Source: Schistocerca nitens (Eukaryota > Arthropoda > Insecta > Orthoptera > Acrididae). From it: a stretch of DNA of 64,000 nt. This document shows, one piece after another, positions 52,765 through 63,397 of this stretch. The notes below the pieces were generated by a model, which saw only the letters and a program-made list of their open reading frames with translations, did no database searches and was not told where the DNA came from. Every line of letters begins with the position of its first letter. The stretch's first letter is position 1. The stretch is taken from NCBI RefSeq assembly GCF_023898315.1, contig NC_064621.1, forward strand, positions 538,925,383-538,989,382. The letters run 5' to 3'. The position numbers were made by a program, and so were the translations under genes.

Positions 52765-53590
52765 CTGAGTATCTCTCTTTAGATTGTTTGCAGATGATGC
52801 TGTCATTTACCGTCTTGGAAAGTCATCATATGTCCAAAACGAATTTCAAAATGAATTGGATAAGATATCTGTATGGTGCGAAAAGCGGCAGTTGACCCTG
52901 AATAAGGAAAAGTGTGAAGTTATTCACATGAGTGCTAAAAGAAATCAGCTAAATTTCGATTACGCGATAAGTCACACAAATCTGAAGGCTGTAAATTCAA
53001 CTAAATACTAAGGGATTACACAATTACAAATAACCTAAATTGGAACGATCACATAGATGATATTGTAGGTAGAGCAAACCAAAGACAGGACACTTAGAAG
53101 GTGCAACAGGTCTACTAAAGAGACTGCTGACACCACGCTGGTCCACCCTATTGTGGAGTATTGCTGTGCGGTGTGGGATCCGCATCAGGTGGGACTGACT
53201 GATGACATCGAAAAAGTACAAAGATGGGCAGCTCGTTTTGTATTATATCGAAATAGGGGAGATAGTGTCACAGACATATAATTGAATTGGAGGGGCAATC
53301 ATTAAAACAAAGGCGTTTTTCGTTGCGACGGGATCTTCTCATGAAATTTCAATCACCAGTTTTCTCTTCCGGTTGCGGAAACATTCTGTTGGCACCCACC
53401 TTCATAGGGAGAAATGATCATCACGATAAAATAAGAGAAATCAGTGCTCCACAGAAAAATTTAAGTGCTCGTTTTTCACGCGTGCCGTCGAGAGTGGAAC
53501 GGTAGAGAGACAGCTTGATGGTTGTTCATTGAACCCTCTGCCAGGCACTTTATTGTGAATAGCAGAGTAATCACGTAGATGTAGAAGAAC

Positions 53591-54305
53591 AGCAATGTCC
53601 ACAACTACAATTGCAGAAGAAGAAAGTGACATCCGTTACCCATTAGCAAAACAGTCACTGGCTCACAATAGGTCTCAGTACGCAGCCACACAGTTCCTTG
53701 ATCATTTGCCCAGTAACATAAGGTAACTTAGATAGCAAAGGTCATTTCAAATTTGATCTGAATTCATGTGATCTGGAGAACTCGTTCTGTTCTACAGACG
53801 AAGATTTAATTAAACATTAGCATCATGTGTAACATAGTAGACGTTTAGTCATACGTTTAACTTTATGTTAAATTTTTATTTCATTTCAAATGCGAGTAGA
53901 TAAAAACTAGCACGTTCATTTTGATTAACTGTACGTTACTGTGCTATTTAGTTATCTGTAAATAGCTATTAAGGAACCGAACATCGATACAAATCGTGTA
54001 TAATCAGACTTTCAGTGGTCTCGTTGAAGAAAAATCGGATAAAAACGGTGCACATTGTAAGCTTGTCACGTTTACAGATCAAGTACTTTAGTGGCATTCG
54101 TTGAACATTGAGGTGTCAACAATCTCATTTTTAGCGCTCTTCGGCTTTTGTAGTTAGTGAGGCGTTAGAGTCAAGGAAGTTAGTCAGTATTGTCTTTTGA
54201 CTCGGTTGAAGTTCTTGTCAGGTACAGAGCAGTAGGTGAACAAGAGAACAATAACCAGCGAAAACGTGATGAAAGGAAAAATACCGGTGAAGGGATGGTG
54301 GTAGG
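53591..54305. other. Anonymous AT-rich stretch
   Basis: No coding or repeat features recognised. Confidence 0.4.
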
Positions 54306-54308
54306 AAG

Positions 54309-54431
54309 AAAAGGAAAGAAGACTAAGGTTCAACGACCGGTGGACATCGGATTATTATAGACGGAGCACAGGCTCGTAATGTTTCAAGGATGGGGAAGGA
54401 AATCGACCGTACTCTTTCAAAAGAACCAACC
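54309..54431 (-). mobile_element. SINE B, 5'-truncated and degenerate
   Basis: The minus strand shows GGTTCTTTTGAAAGAGTACG, TCGATTTCCTTCCCCATCC and an eroded GATGTCCACCGGTCGTTGAA in place of GATGACCTCGTTGTCGACGG. Head absent. No duplication found. Confidence 0.7.
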
Positions 54432-55711
54432 GTTCGCAGGCAGGGTGACGACACCAGCGAGCGACCAAATGGTGTAAATTGCCCTGAAGATGACCCCATC
54501 GCGGGTTGAAACCGGTTGGCGGCCAAATAAATAATGCGATTGTGACTGTCATTTTGAGTAATTGATTATAAGTAAATTAATCGCTGTTTATCTCCATGTA
54601 ACTATGTTGTCTAAAAAATTTGCGTCTGAATACCAAGTAGAATAATTTATCATGTCTCTGTTCAAATAAATTTAGTTGGTTTAGTGGTATGTCTTTAAAT
54701 TAAAATGAACAGGAAACTAATTTGTGCAAAAAATTATGAGAGATAATCCAGAACGACACTAATCGCTGTCAAAGTTATATTTAACTATACTGGAGAGTGC
54801 GAACGTCGACCTGATGATACTTGCCTGATAAAAAATGACTTATTCACGTACTTTGCTAATTTTCAAATACAGGATACGACCATTTTCTTAAAATTTAGGA
54901 ACTGAATTACATGACATGATCCAATTGCGAAACGGGGATAAGGAGAGATGGGGGTGTACTAGGCACAAGGTCGCATCTTTTAGCCTTCTCGTGTTCCCCT
55001 GTATGTGAAGTCTACACCTCAAATAAATAAATTTCAATTGCCTTAGTTAAATTTTGGAGAGCTGTTATATAAAATACAGGGTGAGTGGGAGGTGGAAGCC
55101 ATAAAGTGAACTGTAGAACACGTGACTAACTAGCATATAGCCAGTGTGACACTAAACCACTGCTGAAACGCCTGACACATGTGGATATACTTATATCACG
55201 TGCCATTAACTCATCACAACTGATCTGCTCCTTTCCCTCTTGAATTCTATGTACAATGAATATAAATTGTATTCTGATGTATACATAGGACAGCAATGGC
55301 TCCAAGATGCTACTCCAGGCGGGTGTAAAATGAAGGTGCGCAACGGAAAATACTGAACGCGAAAATTAAGGTTTGTCCGTGTCTGATTACCACCTGACGC
55401 AGTTCTTAGAATCTCTTAATGGTGAAATTATCTCCTCCTTCTTGGTCTTCAACATATAAATTACAACATAAACATAAAAGAAGGATTAAGGGAACTAGTA
55501 ACTACTAAATGATAAATGCTGTTTCTACTTAAACATTTACTGTAGATTAAAACCCATTTATATGTTACAAATGTTTATATATCAATGTCCAACGGATATA
55601 AAGAGATATAAATGAATTTCCTAATTAATGTGATTGATCAATTGCCCAAATCATCCCCTTTTTATGGCTACACGATCTAATATAAATAACGCGAGATGAC
55701 TGACATCATCT
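54432..55711. other. Anonymous stretch with one possible repeat 3' end
   Basis: 54485-54550 (CCTGAAGATGACCCCATCGC, then GGTTGAAACCGGTTGGCGGC) has the GAAGATG...GAAACCGG arrangement often found at retroelement 3' ends, followed by a short AAATAAATAAT tract. The rest is AT-rich and unrecognised. Confidence 0.4.
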
Positions 55712-55723
55712 ACGTACCAAACA

Positions 55724-55831
55724 AAAAAATGGTTCAAATGGCTCTGAGCACTATGGGACTGAACAGCTATGGTCATCAGTCCCCTAGAACTTAGAACTAC
55801 TTAAACCTAACTAACCTAAGGACAGCACACA
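55724..55831 (-). mobile_element. SINE A2, strongly 5'-truncated
   Basis: Only the 3' half of the body remains; its 5' edge on the minus strand is GTTGTGTGCTGTCCTTAGG, the A2-type junction. Duplication ACGTACCAAACA at 55712-55723 and 55832-55843. Confidence 0.9.
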
Positions 55832-55843
55832 ACGTACCAAACA

Positions 55844-57467
55844 CTGGAAGATACTACTTTCAAAGATGATCTGCAGTGGTGTGCAACCTCAGTGGAGATA
55901 AAATATACGTGATCACAGCTGTTTAGATTTATAGCCGTAATAAGCCGAAGCAATTAGCAATATCACAGTATGTGCTGGGACCGGTGCGTCGGAGTGATGG
56001 TTCTCGTACATGTCTACGACGACGGAAGAACTCCAGCCACAAAATGTAAAAATAACCTCATTCAAACACTAGGATGGCAGACGACGGTCCGCTGACTAGT
56101 ATAATCTAATACTGTCTTCTCCTCTCTGCGTACTACAGACGAGAAACGTGAACTCCCAGCCACAAGGACGGAGTTCAGATAACGCCTCAACGTGACTATA
56201 GGCAGCAGAAGTGCTCTCAATCACTGAACGCTGCGTACTCAACGACGACTCCCTACCCAGAGGCGAAGTCCAGAATCGTATAAGTTCGCAACAGTACAGT
56301 GCCTAACCGTTCTAACTATAAAATCTTCTGTGAGCAAATACAGCAAGTCCGTCTGCAGCAACAAAGCTGATAATTGGCGACCGTCAAACACGGACACTCA
56401 AAACGGAAGACCTCATTCTCTCCACCGCTGGCTTCCCAGTAAAGCTCGACTCCCCTCCCTCGTAACTGCAGAAGGCGGATCATATTCTCCCTCTCTACAG
56501 AAACGCCGACCAACCATATTTTAGTTTTTTTGTCGTCCACCGTGGAAAGCTTGCGAGGAAATACCTACCGCCTTTAATTAGAAATTCGTACAATGACACG
56601 TTTCTCAGAGTAAAAATCCTCGGATATAACCCAGCCTGCGTGATTTCCGAAGTAACGCTTACTTGTTCCTCTCTGCTGCGTCCAAGATTTTCGGAGTTTC
56701 CACTTATCCTTCCGGCCTAGCAACAACACCAGCCAGCCGCCACTCTATTGTGCTTCAGCGGTCAGTTGCCCCGACCGTACGGCTAGGGCTACTTCCCATG
56801 TTAAGTAGGTCCAACACACCTGTTCGGGTTTTTCCACCCAGGGCCTGAGTTACGCCTGCCACTTCATTTCCACTGGCGTTCGAACCTCTACTAGTGTAGG
56901 CAATCATATATTACGCCGTTTTGTAATAACAACATTCCATCACCTTTGATGCAATAAGCGTTAACAACTATTTACAGGGTGTACGTGACAATGCCTTCTT
57001 TAAATATTCATACATACGATGTACAACCTATCAAATAATACCTAATTCCGGTTGTAAATCACGGCAAAGTATGTAGATGAGTGCCTGTAAAGTGGAAAAT
57101 TATAGCCACCTTACATGGCTTTTTAAAACCTACAACAATGCTATAATCATAAATCGAACGGATGACTTCCACGTTGCGAGGAAGAAATGGTGTCCCAAAC
57201 GCTGCAGAGGCTGACAAACCGTGTATGTTGCAGACAATATTCATAGTGCTTCTCAACGGTCCCTCAGAACATAGAAACATTTTCCAGAATTCCATAACGC
57301 TAACACTGCATAATCGTTATTCATGTTTCATTTAACATATTTATCAGCTTCGAATATGATGCCTTCACAGAGTCTGATAACGTTATTGATGACACACTTC
57401 TTCACTGACTAAGATAGCTGAATCGTCGCAACCACACCCGAATTGCAGCATTTGTGCTCGTTAAGCA
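55844..57467. other. Anonymous stretch, possible LTR-like pyrimidine-rich DNA
   Basis: 56380-56870 is rich in CTCTCC/CCTTCC-type sequence with short Ser/Pro/Arg-rich frames and no recognised product. It has the look of LTR or UTR DNA, but termini were not identified. 56940-57467 is AT-rich and anonymous. Confidence 0.35.
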
Positions 57468-57672
57468 GCAAACGTGATGGTCATGAGCTGTTTCGACAGC
57501 GAGTGTTAAATATAAAACTTGTTCACAGGGTCTCATCCAGTGATACCACGGAATGTGGTTCCACAGGGTCTCATGGAGTGACTCAACGTAATGGCAATGA
57601 GCTCTTTCGGCAGTGAGTATTTATCAGTCATGTCCCCAGGGTCTCAAGGAGTGAGCTCATGTGACTGCTAAT
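57468..57672 (+). repeat. Degenerate tandem duplication, ~113-bp period
   Basis: AACGTGATGGTCATGAGCTG (57470) and AACGTAATGGCAATGAGCTC (57584) start two blocks. Both run through a TTTCG(A/G)CAG(C/T)GAGT segment to CAGGGTCTCA...GAGTGA. A further partial CACAGGGTCTCATGGAGTGA lies between them (57563), so three CAGGGTCTCA motifs occur in 120 bp. Confidence 0.7.
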
Positions 57673-57934
57673 GATAATCAGTCCAATGGATATGGATACT
57701 AAACGTGATGAAAGTGAACGAACTATGTTTTTCTAAATAGAACTATGAACCTTTTTATCACAGTCCAACGGCTCCAAAATGGAAATCGACAGTATCTGAT
57801 CAAAAGTATCCGGCCATCCCTATCTAATACGGAATTGACAAGATGTCACGAGAACGTGGTTTACACAATTTCACCTTACTAAGATGCTAATGCAGTTGCC
57901 ACTGCTTAATTTACGTTGTTAGAAACCCACAGTA

Positions 57935-58690
57935 ATTCACATTTCACCAGCTATCGATAGCCCTTCAGATAACTACATTATTTCTTTGAAAAAATCTGCA
58001 GCCACTCGTATATCGCAGTAGATAAGAAAGTTTCGCAGTTTGCTACATGGCAAAATATTCTTCGCTTTGCTTGGTGCCATTTGCTAAAAATTAATTCCGG
58101 TGTCGTGAAGCATTTATGAAGCATGATGCTATGAATATTTCACTTCCACTCTATAGTTTGTGCACACTATTGTAAGCGAGTGCGCTACATAAAACCCATT
58201 TTCTCTAGACTGGCGATGGATATGGATCTCACCTCAAATTTAAAGAAAAATGCAATTTGTTAGTTCCATTTCATACACAGCAGTGTATGACACAACACGT
58301 ACGAAATTCAAACTGACAGAAATATCTATTTTCATTGCAAACTATTCGAATTTGGCGCATTACCTTACTCAATGTGGAAATATCACAACTGTTAACTAAA
58401 TGATAGACAGTTCTTCGTGAAGCTGACAAATAAGGCCATCAGATGTGTGAGAATCAAATTTTGTACCGAGTAGTTGCCGGCCGGTGTGGCCGAGCGGTTT
58501 TAGGAGCTTCAGTCTGGAACCGCGCGACCGCCACGGTCGCAGGTTCGAATCCTGCCTCGGGCATGGATGTGTGTGATGTCCCTAGGTTAGTTAGGTTTAA
58601 GTAGTTCTAGGGGACTGATGACCTCAGATGTTAAGTCCCATAGTACTCAGAGCCATCTGAACCGAATAGTTTCTTTAAAATTGTTTTTGA
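57935..58690 (+). repeat. Unclassified dispersed repeat X, copy 2, with SINE A inside
   Basis: Collinear with 35575-36125 through the anchor sequences given there. A SINE A is inserted near its right part; after it, ACCGAATAGTTTCTTTAAAA corresponds to ACCGAATATTTTCTGTAGAA of copy 1. No coding potential. Confidence 0.55.
58476..58660 (+). mobile_element. SINE A, near full length
   Basis: GCCGGCCGGTGTGGCCGAGC head; a 10-bp gap in the body (TAAGTTCT lost before AGGGGACTGA). Duplication ACCGAGTAGTT / ACCGAATAGTT (58465-58475, 58661-58671), one mismatch. Confidence 0.92.
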
Positions 58691-59698
58691 AAAGTTACAG
58701 TGCATCCGGCATACGCCCGCCTCAGCTGCTGCAGTGTAGTCGAGTTGGGCAGAGGGTGTTTCATTTGTAATGGAAGAAGTGCAGAAATGACTAGGCGACA
58801 GCTAATGGATGTGGCCGCCCCTTCGTAACAGGGGGATGTACAAGCCCAGCACAGAGAACGACAAAGCGTTTCTGCGCACGGGCCAAGTAATTTTGCACGA
58901 GCTCGGTCGAGCAGCTCCTCATCAACCAGACATGTTTTGAATCAGTGCTAAGCGACATTAGAGATGGTGTAAAGGACGGCACCATTGGACAGTGGATGAC
59001 TGTAAACCATTCTCTGCACTCCTACTGTCACATACCAGCAATACTCCTGATCGCTCGGCAACCCTGCAGACGCAGAAGCATCGCGTGCAGGCATAAGTCC
59101 AAGGCTTTGCCTTCCAAGACTCCGGCCGCTGACAACCGTCATATCGCAACCGTAAGACGGCGGGAAAAGCGCAACCAGAGGTCCTCCTCGTGTGGAGCTA
59201 CTTCCCTCCGCCTAGTCACGTGCGCAGAAGTAGATTCAGAAGTATACCTCCACACACCGGCTATCTATAGCGGCGCAGCTCCACTCCTCGGCAGTTCTTC
59301 GCTAACGCTCTGCGCCAACTGATCTGCCGACTAATACTAGCCCTTCAGTCAGAGCCTGGTTGGATCCACCGCTGCAGAACTTCGGTCCTGTGCAACGTCG
59401 CCTCCGAGAAGTATCCTCAGCCAGCCTCTGCCGAGTACACTCTCCTTCCTTCCAGTGGTTGGAGTAGTCTTCACTTCCCTACATTTTATTCTACTTCGTC
59501 GTTTTCTAGGCGAACACCTGATCGTTTTCTGTGAGAGTTTTGCATTAAGTTTACAGAAAGATTTTTTTATTTAGGTAATATCATGTTGTTGTGTTGCAGT
59601 AAACTTTCCTCTTGATGATTTGGAACGTGCTGTTTCTCAGGTTTCTCACTACGTGAGGCATAGCACCTACAGCCGTGAAAATGGGAAACAAAGAAGGA
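58691..59698. other. Anonymous GC-rich stretch
   Basis: 59050-59450 is GC-rich with a 125-codon Arg/Ser-rich frame (58945-59322) that I do not recognise and do not consider a gene. TATCTATAGCGGCGCAGCTC near 59261 resembles promoter/LTR-like DNA only in composition. Confidence 0.35.
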
Positions 59699-59711
59699 AT
59701 GTGTCTTAATG

Positions 59712-59907
59712 GTTCAAAAATGGCTCTGAGCACTATGGGACTTAACATCTGTGGTCATCAGTCCTCTAGAACTTAGAACTACTTAAACCTAACTAACCTA
59801 AGGAGATCACACACATCCATGCCCGTTGCAGGATTCGAACCTGCGACCGTAGCAGTCGCGCGGTTCCGGACTGAACGCCTAGAACCGCTCGGCCACCGCG
59901 GCCGGCT
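59712..59907 (-). mobile_element. SINE A, full length
   Basis: Minus orientation. Duplication ATGTGTCTTAATG at 59699-59711 and 59908-59920. Confidence 0.94.
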
Positions 59908-59920
59908 ATGTGTCTTAATG

Positions 59921-60952
59921 CACAACATTTTAAGTACCATCGTTTTGCTGATGCCACTGTACTATTTGCCTCCAGTATACAAAAAGGAAAAAAGTAAAGC
60001 ACTCTGTTCTGGCACAGAGTCAGCGCACCGCTGTTGGATAAGAAACAGCGACACAAGGTCTACCGGCCGGCAACAGGTTTCTTGTTGACAACCTCTGACG
60101 ATGCACATGGTTTTATATCGACCATCATCTTTGCCTTTGGAAATCCATTTACTTGTTAAGATCTCTTTCTCTTATTTGCTTTGGATTCACCAACTTCCGT
60201 GTGTCATTCTGCTCAGTGATTTTTTCTTCCCCCATTCCTTTTATTAAGTTTTATTTATCTGGATCATTAAACGTTCTTCATATGAAAGTGATGCTATTTC
60301 ATAATCTAAAAACTTTCAAGGGTCCTTCATACTCGTTCTGTTCCTAAAATTGTAATTTCTTCTCTCTTCATTGCATCCTCTTCATACTTGATTTTCTTCG
60401 CATTCATTTTCTTGATTCAGAATTTCGTATATTTCATTGTTAGCATAATTTTATTCTTCATCAAGAACAAGATTTTTCTTTACAGTTCCTTGTAACATTC
60501 CCCAAATTCAACATCTCTTGACACAACAATCTTTCTTCTATCTACATCACAGTTTGTATCCGTTAAGTCCATAACCTAAAAAAAGTATGGATTACTACTT
60601 CCATCTAGTTTTATCAGGTGGACTGTATATTTTGCAAAAACTATCGATTCAAAAGTTTGAAGCCTAGACATTTCAGATCTTCTCCCACACCACTTTTCTG
60701 CAGGTGTAACACTATGACTAATATTTGAGCTCGTACTGATTCAGTATGTAGTTGTGTGCACTGTTTCTATCCGGTGCTCTTTCTTCAGTTTGCTGTTAAG
60801 ACCATAACTCTTGCCTTGTTCATTATTGTCCGATGTGGTGCCTCTGTTCTTCCATTTTAGTTAAGGACTAGAAGGAATACTGTAGTCTAGCATAATTTCT
60901 TTTCCATTCTTAAAGTCATGACTGGTGCACTCACAATGTATATCATACTTTA
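59921..60952. other. Anonymous T-rich stretch
   Basis: TTCTTC-rich low-complexity sequence between 60180 and 60560. No recognised gene. 60700-60950 could be LINE R sequence just upstream of the tail at 60953, too decayed to translate. Confidence 0.4.
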
Positions 60953-61013
60953 TTTTTGCTGCATCAAACCGGTCTTCCGGTCTTCGGAGTGAAGAACACA
61001 ACAACAATAATAA
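60953..61013 (+). mobile_element. LINE R 3' tail fragment
   Basis: TTGCTGCATCAAACCGGTCT, then AGTGAAGAACACAACAACAA, matches the 3' end of LINE R at 25650-25712. Confidence 0.7.
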
Positions 61014-61835
61014 TCACAGAGATCTCCAAGTACATAGCACAGTAATGAGAATACACAATATCAATATCGACTATGTGAGCAAAATACTATTAGCAATTTC
61101 AAATAAAAGCTGCTACATAAAATTCAGTATGATTCTGATAAATACTTTGAACCAAATAACCTTCAGGTAAGCCTCTATTACTTCTTTCTTCAACTGACCA
61201 CTTCAGTTTCGATATTAATAATGTCTCACGAGTTTAACTGATGCTGTTCAGGACAGAGGAACTAGTTAAGGGTAGGGGCAACATAACGTGTGTTCAACTA
61301 TAAAGTTAACGCTGAAAGATGTAATTTATATTCTTGTATTATCTGTGTCTAATTTACCGAATCGGGAAAGTACAATGTGACCAGGCCACAACTAAGGTTG
61401 TAAAACAAACCCGACGTACTATTGTTGCTGTTGAGAGGTTGAAAAATTTTGCTGTCGCCTCCAGTTCCAGCAGTGAGTAAACCCACACTCGCTCACTGTC
61501 TCGGACGTATTCTGTCGTCGGTACAGACCTCATAACTATCCGACTCTCGTTCGTGTATGTGATTGAACACAAACAGCTAACTACGAGGCGCCCATTCAGC
61601 TATGCGTTTCGTCTGAACCAGTTCCGTGCTGTGTGTTGCAATCTTTGCCTCACTTGTAAATAATAACTAGTTTGAAATTTCCACGACGCCTGTTTGACCC
61701 CCTAAAATTCTTATATTATGGCTGTTTACTTTAACCATAGATGAAATGTCAATTCGTCCGAAAACTTAAGTCGTTCGGAGAAAGTATCCTCTGCCACAGC
61801 CTGGAGGATATTTATGCAAAGTTCCTATCCCTTGA
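61014..61835. other. Anonymous stretch
   Basis: No recognised coding or repeat feature. Short frames only. Confidence 0.4.
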
Positions 61836-61840
61836 TATGC

Positions 61841-62227
61841 TCACAGTGACGCAATTGCAGCAGTAACCTCAACTTTTAACGCTTCATATGTAGGGGTCAT
61901 TCCAGTACAAGCCACACCGTTGTTTGAGGAAGATGACGTTACTGGCCGCCCGTCATATAGACTTCCGAGGGCATCTCGGATACGCTCCACATTGTCATCA
62001 GACGTGCGTGGCCGACCAGTGGTCCTCCCTTTGCGCATGCAACCAGCTTCTAAGACTTTTGTATGCCAGTCATAAATGTGCTTATGCAGAGATGGATTCT
62101 TGCTGAACTGACGGTGGAATGCGAGTTGCACTTGAACAATGGGTTGACTTCGTGCAAATTCTAACACACAAAAGATTTCTCCTTTGACCTTTGAACTTTG
62201 AACCTTCCTCTGTCCAGTGACAGGCAC
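61841..62227 (-). pseudogene. IS630-like transposase N-terminal (helix-turn-helix) fragment
   Basis: A 128-codon open frame on the minus strand includes KGEIFCVLEFARSQPIVQVQ, LAFHRQFSKNPSLHKHIYDW, HTKVLEAGCMRKGRTTGRPR and TSDDNVERIRDALG. This is the N-terminal DNA-binding region seen in a large family of arthropod IS630/mariner-like transposases (FCVLEFAR...W...GCL.KGK..GRPR.SEE.VE.IR). After DALG the similarity stops; no catalytic domain follows, and the ends are unknown. It is open but clearly partial. Confidence 0.75.
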
Positions 62228-63397
62228 AATGTGTTTCTATCTTTTACAGTTGATCTTTAATAGACAACTGAAATCTGTTCTTTCTTTTTGAATTACTCGA
62301 CAGATAGAAGAGGATAGATGCAGTTTTCGCTTACGATACAGGATATCTTCGATGGTTCCCACAGAATACCTGTCCATTTTACCAACACAATGATAAATTA
62401 ACTGATTGTAATATGACATTTCTGTGTTCAGTATGATAGGCGACTTTTAAAACATGAACGATTTACACGCATAAAAGCATGCCTGTCTTCCTTTCTGTTT
62501 CCTTGAAATGCTATACCATGTTGTGGTGGTATCAGTCAATTAGCTACTCTCACTGCTTGAGCATACTGGAGTAATACGACGTGTAGCGCGTGATATACGA
62601 GGAGTTGGGCTATATCTTTCTTCGATTAGAGTTTCTGGCACAGTCTCGAGATCAAAACAACCAATAAAGTTTATGTGCCAATGAGTTTGTTGTATCCTTC
62701 CACGGGTATTAAGAAGCCGTTATCTAATCGTTGAATATTTTGCGCGAACTTCAGGAGTACACTAATATTAATGCTCCGTCTCGCAACAGTCCAGTTCCAC
62801 GCAGAACGGAGGACAGGAAGTTGTTTAAAACAACGCGGGCAACGGGCGTGGAGTGTTGGCCGTGGCAGCCGGACCGCTCGCGGCTCGATATGAGTCACAG
62901 CGAGAAATGGTTCGCAGCTCTTTACGACGGCGCACCACGCGAGGGTGTTGCATAACACGCCGGACCACCTATAAACGCCACGACTGCCGAATGTAGAGGA
63001 TTCTGCGAAAGGCTTCTTTTGTTTCGTATCGACAAGACGCTCTCCACTTACTTCCGTTCTCTGATACTTCCTTCATCATTTTTTAATGTCACTCAACGTT
63101 TCGAGTCGTGTTCCTTCTCTGTCTCCTGTCGTTGCAAACTTTCCTCTGAAGACTCTTGGTTGCATACAATTCATTAGCGCTGTACATCACATCCACGACG
63201 CTTTCCTCAGCCTTATGCTTTACACCAATTTTCTTTCCACTTCTATTCTTACAAGCTTTTCTTCTTTGTCATTTCGTCAGTGCATCCCACGTTTTACGTT
63301 GTTCTCCACAACCACATTTTAAAACAAACCATAATTTTTTCCTCTCTCCTTTTCAATGTCCGCTATTCGCTGCCATGTGCAGCCGACAGTCTATAGG
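62228..63397. other. Anonymous stretch
   Basis: Short frames of no recognised family. 62760-62950 is GC-rich. 63050-63330 is T/C-rich with Ser/Phe-rich frames. No repeat termini seen. Confidence 0.4.

Larger units (their letters stand above)
51240..53515 (+). pseudogene. LINE J reverse transcriptase
   Basis: Copies the element's RNA at the insertion site. In order: WYAKRVRSFLQKQRNKNPKF, MRDAFNNYDNEILSRNLAEN, (SINE), NGEVTDDSATKAELLNTVFR, KSLNKGKAAGPDCIPVRFLS, VPKDWKIAQVTPIPKT plus a stop, NYRPISLTSICSRVLEHI, LDFEKAFDTVPRKRLI (motif A, Asp present), SGVPQGSVIGPLLFLIYIND (motif B), (SINE), then LFADDAVIYRL (motif C, both Asp present), QLTLNKEKCEVIHMSA and KIREIS near the C-terminus. Catalytic residues are intact, but there are stops and frameshifts at 52108, 52200-52295 and 53010 onward. 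Jockey/CR1-like by motif. Confidence 0.88.
51085..53590 (+). mobile_element. LINE J (subtype 1), best-preserved copy, carrying two SINEs
   Basis: It runs from the post-endonuclease region (VSTAIERYTPHKLI, 51240) through the RT to the 3' UTR and a GTAGATGTAG tail at about 53588. SINE A copies are inserted at 51562-51754 and 52564-52764, each with its own duplication. The 5' endonuclease part is missing, so it is 5'-truncated. Confidence 0.88.

Noticed and set aside
58945..59322. 125-codon open frame
   Set aside because: Arg/Ser/Ala-rich composition set by GC content, no recognisable domain, and antisense frames of similar length exist at the same place.
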